Assembly: GCA_022385755.1 (NCBI GenBank)
Contig: MU278353.1
Coordinates: 296,777-360,776 of the forward strand
Source of the DNA: Trametopsis cervina
Taxonomy: Eukaryota; Basidiomycota; Agaricomycetes; Polyporales; Irpicaceae
DNA: 64,000 bases
Reading direction: 5' to 3'
The notes under the pieces were generated by a model. That model was not told the origin of the DNA, ran no database searches, and worked only from the letters and a program-made list of their open reading frames with translations. Below are positions 55,423-64,000 of the stretch, one piece after another (within the stretch, counting starts at the first letter, position 1; each line of letters starts with the position of its first letter). Position numbers and translations under genes: made by a program.

Positions 55423-58026
55423 CTACTTCTTGACAGACCCGATGACAGCGTCGGGTGCGTATCGCGGGATGACCTGGAAGAGAGACAGACCAGAGTAAGA
55501 GTCATGTTCTCACAGAACGCGGATAGAACGGGAATGATGGAAACTAACCTTGGGGTCGTGAAGCATGTTAAACTCCTCCGTCGCATCCCTTCCAGCGTAG
55601 AGAAGGATGGCCTTCTCGCCTCCCGGGTGGTCTGGCAAGAAGCTCGTGACATCCAGCACCTGACCGTCGACTATCACCCAAATATCGTCCTTCTTGTTGT
55701 GCTTCGCGACTTCGGCAGCCGTGAAGGTCTTCGCACTAGACTTCGCAGGTGCGCTCTCAGCCTTTGCGGGTGCCGATGGAGCCTGTCAGAGATATGTTCA
55801 TATGCTTCTCACGCCAAGACAAGACAAGAAATGTACCTTCGAGCTCGATTCACCACCGAGGTGGCCAGCAACAGCTCCAAGACGACCAGCAGCCTTTGCA
55901 GCCACAGGACCGATTCGCTGGAGGAGATACGACGCAGCTGAGTCACCGCTGACACGACCGAAAACGACACAGCCGAGCAAAGACGAGCCGCCAAGACGGT
56001 TGGCACCGTGCACACCACCAGCGACCTCACCAGCGGCAAAGAGACCGGCAATGGGCTTGCCGTCCTTGCCAATGACACGAGAATCCGGGTCAATTTCGAG
56101 ACCACCCATCGTGTAGTGGAGCACGGGGGTCATGATGGCAACGTTGAAGATGTCGTCGAGCTTCCAATCACCAGAAGCGAAGAACTGCACGTGAAGGGCT
56201 TTAGCATGCGGTCAGAAAAAAAATGAGGGGATCATTGTACCTTCTTGCCGAAGGGATCCTTCTTCGCCTTCACACCAGCATTGTAGTCTTCGAAAGTCTT
56301 CTTCAGCTTCGAGACAGGGATTCCAATCTCCTTGGCGAGAGCCTCGCCGTTCTCGAATCGCTTCATGAGACCACGACCAACGTAGTGCTTGCAGTGCCAC
56401 TCAATTTCGCTTGAAGCTTGACCGTTGAGGACAAGACGAATGGGGTACTACATTACACATCGTTCAGTATGTATTCTGAATGTGAGAGCGAACAGCCACA
56501 AACCTTGCCGTTCTCCCAGATCTTTCCGGTAACGAAGTCACGGTGCTGGAGTTCATCGACGAATCGGTCACCCTGGTTGTCGAGCAGCAGACCGCCGACA
56601 CCACGGAGAGCCTCAGCTGCCAAGAACTTGACCTTCGCCTCGGGCTCGTTGGGGTCAACGAGACCAGTGGGGTGGACCTGGACCTTCTCGAGGTCAATAG
56701 CGCTGGCACCGATCGCGAGAGCGAGCTTCTGTCCATCACCAGTGCAGTGGTCACCGTTGGTGGTGGGGAGGTTGTAGTACTCGGGACGGTGCTTCTTCAG
56801 GAGCGAATCCTCGGTGAAGTCGGCGGCGTAGCCACCAGTAGCGAGGATAACAGGGCCGTATGCGGTCTCCGACTTTCCGTTGTGCGTGTATTCAACGCCG
56901 ATGACGGAGCCCTGTTCGTCCTTAACGAGCTTTGTGACGCGCGCTTTCTTCTTGATCTGAACACGGTCGGGGATCTCGACGGCGAGATCCTCAAGACGCT
57001 CCATCTGGGCATATGTGATGACCATACCCGGGAATTGAGCATTTCCGCGGTGCGTACGGGGCTGTGAGTGACCACCGAGACGTGCGACCTTGGAAAGGTC
57101 GAGCTTGAACTTGTCTTGCAACCAGTTGACGGCATCACCAGAGCGGCCAGTGAGGACACGAATCAAGTCGTCTCGCGCAAGTTCACGAGCCTATGAAATA
57201 AGATAGGTTAACATGCGATACAAGTGCCATTTTTAGAAGCAAGTGTGGAGAATTTACGGCGTTCCGCGCGAAGGGACGGAACGCCACGAAGCTGATGCGT
57301 ATTACATCCATTGGCGCTGTGGGTGATCGGCACTCGAGCAAACTCCCATAGCTTCAATTCACAGCAACATGCGAACGCACTAGCAACGGCAAGAGTCGGA
57401 CGGAGAAGGTACGGAGGGTGGAATGAGAGACAGGAGTTTGATCCCATGTCACTCGACCTCGGTTGCAGTCAGCGCATCTAGAGCGCACGAAAGTCTCCAT
57501 GATAGAACACTGCGTAACAACCCTAAGGACGCCTGGAGCGACCTCAGAGCTTGGACTGGATACGCCATGAATGGAAGAAGGGAGGAACGGTGGTACTGCA
57601 CAGCGTCTCACAAGTCACCCATTGCCGATCCTCCCTGCCGCATTCCAGACCACAGGTTTTCCCATCACCTGCTATTTCCATCTGATCCCCAACCTTCCCA
57701 GCGCACCCGCGACTGAATATAGGAGAAATAGCATAAATTGAACTCACCGAACGCTTAGTGTCGTCAAAGAACGTCTTCGCACTGTCAGGGATTCCGAGCT
57801 CCTGCTGTGACTGAGTTCCGGCTCCGTTGATACCAGAGGTAGCCTTGGTGGAATTACCACCCATGAATCTGAGTTCCGTTGGCATTTCGAGCGAGATTTA
57901 AACACAAGGGAGAGCATGTACTCACGGCTGTTTATCGAGAAGAAGCACATTCGCTCCTCGCTCCAGAAGGGTGTGAGCGGCCGAGAGACCAGCGAGGCCA
58001 CCACCAACGACGATAACCTGAGCCAT
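55423..58026 (-). CDS. fumarate reductase (Osm1-like) with cytochrome b5 domain
   Basis: Exons on the minus strand: 57926-58026, 57748-57868, 56504-57190, 56241-56447, 55837-56184, 55549-55782 and 55423-55473, giving 582 residues. The flavoprotein part starts with a dinucleotide-binding motif (VIVVGGGLAGLSAAHTLLER) and shows substrate and FAD blocks FMGGNSTKATSGINGAGTQS, LGGHSQPRTHRGN, VILATGGYA, VQVHPTGLVDP, LHYTMGGLEID, GLFAAGEVAGGVHGANRLGG. Residues from about 485 form a cytochrome b5-like heme domain: FTAAEVAKHNKKDDIWVIVD, VTSFLPDHPGGEKAIL with the heme His. It reduces fumarate to succinate to reoxidise FADH2/NADH under low oxygen, in cytosol, ER or mitochondria. No organelle presequence is visible. 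The second intron (57191-57747) is 557 nt, ten times the local average. Confidence 0.94.
57258..57285 (-). other. perfect 9-bp hairpin inside a long intron
   Basis: GGCGTTCCG (57258-57266) and CGGAACGCC (57277-57285) are exact reverse complements around a ten-base loop CGCGAAGGGA. The element lies in the 557-nt second intron of the fumarate reductase gene. It could be an RNA structure, part of a small RNA, or chance; nothing else identifies it. Confidence 0.4.
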
Positions 58027-58605
58027 TTTATAGAGTTATGCGAGAGAGATGGCGGTGGAGGAGGAAGGGAGTTACGTTGGGCTCCGTCGGCAGTCGACAG
58101 TGTCTTATACTCTCACCCAATCACGCGGGCGGCTTTACTGGCCGGGACGGTGGCATGTGATAATCGCCGCACTGTGTCCCCAGCTGTCGAGTCCAATCCC
58201 CGCATCCGACCTCTTTGGGACCGGTTGGTAATGCATCCGTCGTCAGACCGCCTCAGCATCGCTCGACAATACGGGTTAGCTGTTTACTCGTCTCTCCCAC
58301 AGCAGGCCTTCTTCCCCAACGTAAGCCTCAAGGCCTCGCGGATGGAACGGCCGAAAGATGCGACGACCAGCCATCAATACAAATGCAGCTACCTCTACAA
58401 ATTCTCGCTCACTGGTTTGCCCGGATAGCGAGCAAACATATGCTTGATTCGCAGAGGAGCGCCGCAGTCGTCAACTGGATCCGCCGGCGTCCCATGATCA
58501 CACCGCGCACGGGATTTAAGTAGGAGGACTAGAGCGCGTTACGAACACAGCTACGCTTACAGCCCGTGTACTCTCATAATGTACCTCGCCTCCGTCTACT
58601 CATGT
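58027..58605. other. intergenic, promoter of the fumarate reductase gene
   Basis: 579 bases between the fumarate reductase start and the 3' end of the kinase gene. No gene supported; a 170-codon plus-strand frame covering 57916-58428 mostly overlaps the reductase first exon and has no features. Confidence 0.5.
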
Positions 58606-59930
58606 TCATGCCCTCTCCACAGTCCTGACCAATCGCTCGCAAATTACGTCGATAGTCTCTCCTATACTCTGCTCCAAGCCCTCTATGATCATAAGGTCCT
58701 GGACCTTGCCGGAAGGCTTTGCCTTGTCGAGATCTTCACCGTCCAGCAATTGTGAATGTGCCTTCACATATGCCGGCCACACTATTTGCTCCCAATATTC
58801 TGGAGGATCCTGCCAAAATCCGCCCTCTGGATCAGATTGCGCTCCAAGACGCAAGGTTACGGAGGATCAGCGGGGTGGGTGTGCGGGGATAGTGAGGGAG
58901 GGAGAGGTGTCAGTTTAATCATCAATGAGTACGAACAAGAGGTGGGACGCGATGAAAGGCGGGTCCCGGAAGTCCGAGGGCTAGCGGACGGGGTTGCGAT
59001 AGGGGGTATCAAGTAGTAAAGACATTCACCTGCAGTGTGGTAGCCATTGCGATCATCTCTCCTCTGCTTCAACACGGCGTGCGGAACTCGCAAGAATATG
59101 CGCACATCGAAGTTGTCGACCACGCCCTTCGCAGATGCAATTCAGCGATGATTGACGTAACAGCCCACGAAAGCACAGCTTACCTGATCCCAATAAAGCA
59201 GGAAGCCGTCGATCATGACCCAAACGACCTTCTCCCCTGCCCTTTCACGTTCTTCCTGAATTCTCTGAAAGGTCTCGCGCCATCTCTCAATGCGTGGCTG
59301 TTCTACGGGCACCTCTCTCTGTTCATTCAGGTGGTCGTGCGAGTAGTGCTCTGGCGGGATGACGCCCGTTTGTCTAATCTAATCGCCGACAGGTCAGTGA
59401 AGGCAGGAGAGACCCTGTCTCGGCAGTGCTTGACCTCTTTCAAAGCCTTGACCATCCTGGGCCAGTCGATAGCCCCTTCGGGGTCATCCCAGTCTTGTAC
59501 GTTATATACCGGATGCATTGGGATAAGTTCCTGTGGCTGTATGCACATTAGTCCAGTAGACCACTGCTTAGCGACTGTTGAAAATACACGAGCACGGCTG
59601 GCTCACCGGAGCAAAGTCCTATTCGACCACACAAGTAAAGATTCGGAGGCGACGAGGGTACACTGCGACGTCAACTCGTGCCTACATGGCGCACAACACG
59701 GTTCGACGCACATCTTGGTGTACAATCACGCTGCCTGGCAATATGGCCCGCAGATGCTTCGCAAGGGTCGTCTTACCTGAGCACGTTGCGCCTCTGTGCG
59801 TAAGTACAGGTGTTGATGAGCGATAGATGATATGCTGGAGTCAGCGTACGCAGAGTCGCAGATCGGAACTTGCGCACCCTATCCCGACGAAGATGACGCG
59901 CAAGTTGGGACTTTGTGTGTTTTCCGCCAT
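58606..59930 (-). CDS. NRK1: nicotinamide riboside kinase
   Basis: Minus-strand exons 59878-59930, 59712-59793, 59607-59618, 59435-59536, 59184-59378, 59030-59126 and 58606-58826 encode 253 residues. Walker A is GIGGATCSGKTTLAKHL (about residues 16-32), followed by LPGSVIVHQDDFAPPQELIP, VQDWDDPEGAIDWPRM, IPPEHYSHDHLNEQREV, VVWVMIDGFLLYWD, FDVRIFLRVPHAVLKQRRDD and FWQDPPEYWEQIVWPAYV. These match Nrk1, which phosphorylates nicotinamide riboside to nicotinamide mononucleotide in NAD salvage. The third exon is a 12-nt microexon encoding DFAP, without which the conserved DDFAPP motif cannot be formed. The donor of the fourth intron (GTCAAG) is weak; an alternative GTCTCT 21 bases later adds seven residues. 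A cytosolic enzyme is expected. Confidence 0.88.
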
Positions 59931-60785
59931 GACCGTCGTGATGCTAGAGGAAGAGCACAGTGAAAGCGCGTTACGATGTGGCCTGACTCCTACTTGTCCC
60001 TACTGTGCACTTATAGATCCAGATAAACTTTTCTCATTTCTAAGGATAATGGCCTTATCTCGGTCCGCAGTCTGCGATGTGGTTCGGTTCACATCAAACC
60101 AATCTGTCTGATACTGATGTGGTCCGGTTCATATCCGTCTCTCAGACCAATCCGTCTTGCACCGGTCGCTGCTTTGGGGCTGGTAGGTTCGGTCTACTCA
60201 AGTTACACACACCTTTGCATAATATCAAGTCTTCTCGTTATATCTCTGCGTGGAAAACAAGCCCTATGGATTGAGGAGAGACAAGGGCCGTAATGCGCTT
60301 ATGAGGCTTGTCACCATGTTATCATACTTCAACAAAGCTTGTGCTGTGCTGCAAGCATTCCGGTGCGTGAAGAGTTGACAGCTCCATTCCGCATAACGGC
60401 AGACATCGACAGCGGTATCAGCTCGTGATGCTACGCACGCGACTTATGTGTCTTTCGTGGGAGTCGGCCGAGCTTGTAAACGCCAATGGCTGTGGTCGCG
60501 AGTCTGGACAAGGCCAGTCACGACACTCTCACTTGAGAACTTCATTTCGCTAACGGTGTGTTCTGAAATACGGGCACTGAGCTTCCATGTGTATCCTGGT
60601 TCGACCTAGATGAGGCGAGGGCGCGCCGACGCTTCCAACGCAGGAGTACCATGACCTACACGCACCCACAGCGCGCTGGTCACGAGCGAAGCGTTGAAGT
60701 ATATAAAAAGGCGGCACACGACGCTGGGTGAAGCCACATTCACAAACACCAATCGAAAGAAAGACACCTAACGCATAACACACCA
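59931..60785. other. intergenic with a short tandem repeat and TATA box
   Basis: The region holds an imperfect tandem duplication at 60076-60160 (GATGTGGTnCGGTTCAnATC and nAGACCAATCnGTCT blocks, unit about 40 bases) and the promoter of the second small paralog. No gene supported. Confidence 0.5.
60700..60708 (+). promoter_or_regulatory. TATA box of small paralog copy 2
   Basis: TATATAAAA lies 78-86 bases before the ATG at 60786. This is the strongest TATA match in the window. Confidence 0.6.
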
Positions 60786-61417
60786 ATGCGTCGTCGAACA
60801 TCCTCACCGACGGCAAACTCCCGATGGCTCGCCATGTCCCTCTCCGCCATCCTTTCTGCGCCACATCCCGCATTCCCCAAGTCACCTAACGTGCATACAG
60901 GGCCTGGACCCGCTGACCTCTTCTCCATCCGTTTTGACGAGATGTTCCAATCCGAAGCACACGGATATATCTGTGGACGCGAGGTCGACCGGGAAGAGCT
61001 CAAGAACGCTCTGCTAGGTCTGCACACGCGCTGGGATCCCGAGGATGCAACGGCGATAGGAACAGTCGTCCGTGCAGCCCCCAATCCGATGTTTCATGTA
61101 AGTAGCATTGCACCCGTCTCGTTGCACATCTCCATGCTCACGATGTGATCGGAACTTGATCGACGGTGTTCGGCTTGTCAGCCCACTATGTCGGCCAAAC
61201 TGGAGTTCACGCCGCTGTTTCGTTATCCACGGGAGGTCGAGACGATCATGGCTGAGGCAAGGTTCGTTGTTGTTTAATCTGTTCAGTGTTAGGATATCTA
61301 ATGGCGGTACGGTGCTGTGTTATTATTTCTAGTGGGCAGGAATTTGGGGGATCAGAGCGGATCGAATGCCTCCGGATGGACGGAGATGAATCGTTGTTCC
61401 GGCCTGAGTCTCTGTAG
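60786..61417 (+). CDS. small paralogous protein, possibly NTF2-like, copy 2
   Basis: Exons 60786-61097, 61182-61261 and 61333-61417 encode 158 residues. The first part matches the protein at 54119-54720: NSRWLAMSLSAILSAPHP, DLFSIRFDEMFQSEAHGYIC, GREVDREELKNALLGLHTRW. The second part continues with KLEFTPLFRYPREVETIMAE and EFGGSERIECLRMDGDESLF, a strand-rich end that looks complete. No signal peptide or membrane segment. The helices-then-strands order fits a SnoaL/NTF2-like fold, but the assignment is weak and function unknown. A strong TATA box and short 5' leader suggest regulated expression. Confidence 0.75.
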
Positions 61418-61588
61418 GCTCAAGGATTTACCCCACCTTGGACATATTTAAACTGTACACTGATAGTGCTGTGTACTGCATACTGTAGCTCGTACTGTTA
61501 GTGTTGTACTTATAATAGTGATATCCGTTTGTTTCGGCGGAGCGTCGTGGCTGTGTATACCTGAACATGTGCGGCAGTATAGCTAGCA

Positions 61589-62688
61589 TCAGTCCTCAAA
61601 CTCCATCGCTGCGAAGCGTCGTGCTTTCTTATTAGGATTTGCCAGGGACGCGCCCTTGACGGGCTTGACCGCGGGTGCAATAGTTTCTGGTGATCCACCA
61701 CATCTTTAAATCAGCGCCGTCAGTCCCAGGCAGGCACTTCACTCACTTGCGCGGGACGCCAGAAGGCTGTCGGGGTTGCTGGCGTCCGCCTTGCGTTTCA
61801 TGTCCTTGACTTCTTGATTCGCCCGTGCAAGTTCAGCCTCCAAATCTTTTATCTTCGCATTCGCATCTGCTTCTAGCCCAGAGACAGTTGACTCGTAGCG
61901 TACTGCTTTCTTGGCGGCATGCTTTCCAACGACCTCGTCTCTGCTTGATGAAGCTGTGAACGTGTTCACTATCTAGCGGAGATGCGGTATGATCGGACAG
62001 AACATACGTAGTGCTTGCTGAGTTGTTTGATGGCTTAGAGGTGGAGGGAGCGTGGCTGGAGCCGCGAGCGGGTATAATCGACAGTTACGAGTCTTCTGTG
62101 CTTGACTTGCAATCTACGGGCCTCAGTCAGTGTAGCGGCCTGATCTGCAGCCACTCTCACCTCGGAAAGAATCTTAGACGCATATGACGCAGCCACAACA
62201 GGGTCCAGTTCTTCGAGGGGGATATGAACCGGTGACCTAGCACTCGGATTCAAAGTCAACTGCGAGTTCAGAGACGTGGTAAATACGACTGAAACAGATT
62301 TGGTCGGTGATGACCCACGGTGATTTCGGCGCCTCTTTCAGAGGACCAGTTTCCGATGAAGAGCTCGCCTTTCTCAATATTGTCGGCTAGGCGTTCGCTG
62401 AAGGTCTCGATGAGCTTATGGGGAGCACTGCTATTTCCCTGCATCTTCATCAGCAGCACGCATGGTTGACGTGAGCAGAGGGCGTACCAAGAATTTGAAG
62501 ATATCTCTTTCAGCCCATTTACCCTTCCACCATCTGCCTTCAGGTCCCGTCAAGCCCAGATGTAATGTCCAGTACACGCTCTCGACTGCTGAGACGAGAA
62601 CAAACTTGTTTGCGCCTTGATATATCAGTTGTACCAGTTCATCTACCGCACCAAAGTGCGTGATCATGTCAAACTCAGATTCCGACAT
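61589..62688 (-). CDS. XRCC4-superfamily protein, PAXX-like (NHEJ factor)
   Basis: Minus-strand exons 62488-62688, 62319-62438, 62161-62259, 62008-62095, 61743-61968 and 61589-61703 give 282 residues. The first 140 residues read as an alternating-strand head domain (KFVLVSAVESVYWTLHLGLT, KGELFIGNWSSERGAEITLT, SPVHIPLEELDPVVAASYAS), then a proline-rich linker and a coiled coil (VSGLEADANAKIKDLEAELA, RANQEVKDMKRKAD). The C-terminus is KGASLANPNKKARRFAAMEF-ED: the spacing of Ser-Leu-x-Asn-Pro, a basic stretch and a final hydrophobic-x-Phe equals the Ku-binding tail of PAXX. PAXX stabilises Ku at DNA breaks during non-homologous end joining in the nucleus. The last intron is short (39 nt) and its donor GTGAAG was chosen because the neighbouring GTGAGT leads to an unrelated tail. 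Identity is an inference. Confidence 0.55.
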
Positions 62689-63431
62689 TTGTACTTGGTT
62701 GTAGTGGCCACAGAACAGAACCTTGCTCGTTGCAGGCGCTGGTGGCTATGTTATGGCGTCAGTCACGCACGCGACCGGGCGTCACATCCGTCAATGCACT
62801 GCTCCCATCCCCAAGGTGAATATCGAATTTCGCAACAAATCTTCATCCCACGCTGACCCGTCTCCTGCTAGTCGGCCTTATGGCTTGCGCCAGGCGTGCT
62901 ACCCAGCATCCTACCTGGAGATCACAACATAGCTGAAACGCCTGCTTTTGCTATGGTAAGCATGTGCACCTGGACGCGTCGCGAGCTGATGGACAGTCGT
63001 CGACTGTCGACACCATCCCAGCCACAGCGCGGTAAAGCGTAATCCATCAATTCGCCATGATGGTAACAATGCGAGCGGATAATTTACATTCTTGGCAAGC
63101 TGAAACTCGTGCTTAAGCAATAGGGGTAGGAGGTCAGCATCTTCACATCCTTGGTTGAGGACGCGAATGCTGAAGATATTACACAAAATGGGCTCCAATT
63201 ATGCAGTTGAAGAGCTACATGCTAGGCCTGAAGAAAGCGACATGTCGTGCAAAATGCAAGCGCGGATTAGAGAATTCCTACAGGCGGACGGACTCATTTT
63301 ATTTTATGATGGAGGCACCATCATCAAATTAGTTTGCTGTGTTCCAGTTGTGTTCCGCGCAGCTTTCGGACACATCAAACAGCAGCTCGATACGCCCCAT
63401 CCGGCGGCCCTAATCTGCCGTACCGTGCAGG

Positions 63432-63437
63432 TATAAG
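63432..63437 (+). promoter_or_regulatory. TATA box of the secreted repeat protein gene
   Basis: TATAAG is about 255 bases before the ATG at 63691. With removal of the 55-nt leader intron the mature 5' leader would be roughly 170 bases, so the position is reasonable. Confidence 0.4.
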
Positions 63438-63518
63438 AAGACTCCACTCGACGCTTGGATTCCCCAGCTCTGTGGGTTCACTTCGTTCCAACCAACGCAC
63501 ACAAATCAGCACCGGTTG

Positions 63519-63573
63519 GTGAGTACCTGCAGGGATCCCTCTCTCAATGATACCCCAGCTAACATGCTTGCAG
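63519..63573 (+). other. probable 5' untranslated intron
   Basis: GTGAGT at 63519, a CTAAC branch site at 63559 and TTGCAG ending 63573 make a complete 55-nt fungal intron upstream of the ATG at 63691. Leader introns are common in highly expressed basidiomycete genes. Confidence 0.55.
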
Positions 63574-63690
63574 CTTGATTTGTTTTTATTTTTCCTTTCG
63601 CACTTCCTTTTCGTAACGACAAGCTACCACCTACACTCAAACTAATCACCTCACCGACCTTTTCGTCACTCATTCCTTATAGTCTTCATC

Positions 63691-64000
63691 ATGCGCTCCT
63701 CTGCCGTCCTCGCCCTTGCCTTCATCGCCACCGCCGGCCCTGCTCTCGCAGCCCCTATCTCTGCCCGCTCCAGCCATGAGGAATTCATCAACATGCTTGC
63801 TCGCGCAGAAGTCGATGAGAGCGGTGCCCTCCGTCTCCCCACCCTTTCCGAGGCCGCTTCCGCTGCCGGTATCGCTGCCAGCTTGACTGGTGTCTTCAAC
63901 GGTATCGCCCAGCACTTCGGCAACAAGGACAAGCGCGAGATTCTCGAGATGTTGGCTCGCGCAGAAGTCGATGAGAGCGGCGCCCTCCGTCTCCCTACTC
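63691..64000 (+). CDS. secreted repeat protein with dibasic site (partial, runs off the window)
   Basis: The frame opens with a clear signal peptide (MRSSAVLALAFIATAGPALA) and continues without a stop to the window end, so only the first 103 residues are visible. A unit starting LARAEVDESGALRLPTLSEA recurs exactly 52 residues (156 nt) later after a KDKR site; the nucleotide copies (63799 onward and 63955 onward) are almost identical. The unit has a hydrophobic Gly/Ala-rich stretch (ASAAGIAASLTGVFNGIAQH). Signal peptide, tandem repeats and Lys-Arg sites are the features of fungal Kex2-processed repeat proteins, whose peptides act as pheromones, toxins or surface components. Whether that applies here depends on the unseen remainder. 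Confidence 0.75.
   Translation, partial: MRSSAVLALAFIATAGPALAAPISARSSHEEFINMLARAEVDESGALRLPTLSEAASAAGIAASLTGVFNGIAQHFGNKDKREILEMLARAEVDESGALRLPT

Larger units (their letters stand above)
62689..63690. other. intergenic, promoter and 5' leader of the repeat protein gene
   Basis: No coding gene supported in the first 700 bases. From 63432 there is a TATAAG box and a likely leader intron at 63519-63573 (listed separately). Confidence 0.5.

Overview
The window is nuclear DNA from a filamentous basidiomycete, most likely an Agaricomycete. Genes sit densely on both strands and are cut into many exons by short introns (about 50-70 nt, GT-AG with a few GC-AG, CTAAC/CTGAC-like branch sites). Several families are typical of mushroom-forming fungi: DUF7918 proteins, an OTT_1508-like deaminase, a GT61 glycosyltransferase, a GH79 glycosidase and serine/threonine-rich secreted proteins. 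I rebuilt exons by hand from splice signals and checked that reading frames close across all junctions. About 25 protein-coding genes are supported.

Left part (1-24 kb): an ankyrin-repeat protein with a long disordered serine-rich tail (1753-5012); a secreted GH79 beta-glucuronidase-like enzyme (6379-8296); a transcription factor joining two C2H2 fingers to a Zn2Cys6 cluster (9358-12211); a first DUF7918 protein (12544-13843); a minus-strand OTT_1508-like deaminase (14127-15409); an amino acid permease with ten exons (17503-20352); and a GT61 glycosyltransferase (22349-24165).

Middle (24-46 kb): two tandem minus-strand DUF7918 paralogs (24700-26099, 26456-27709); a hemerythrin-domain gene with an in-frame TAG in conserved sequence (27998-28891); two tandem zinc-finger SF1 RNA helicases related to MOV10/SDE3/HELZ (29840-33248 with a frameshift, and 34345-37799 intact); a secreted Ser/Thr-rich protein (38162-39435); ATG5 (40621-41838); a small His/Gln-rich protein (42093-42758); a short, probably truncated Zn2Cys6 regulator (44633-45775); and an unidentified Cys-containing coding remnant (45958-46471).

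Right part (46-64 kb): an SLC35C2-like transporter (46991-48793); MED31 (49946-50375) divergent from a UCH37-like deubiquitinase (50540-51726); an aldo/keto reductase (51872-53162); two dispersed paralogs of a small, possibly NTF2-like family (54119-54720, 60786-61417); a fumarate reductase with C-terminal cytochrome b5 (55423-58026); a nicotinamide riboside kinase (58606-59930); a protein with features of the NHEJ factor PAXX (61589-62688); and, cut by the window end, a secreted repeat protein with a dibasic KR site (63691-64000).

The genes do not form one pathway. Much of the window is housekeeping. The most notable items are the duplicated helicases with a shared promoter block, the PAXX-like gene, and the repeat precursor. 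All splice models are inferred without transcript evidence.
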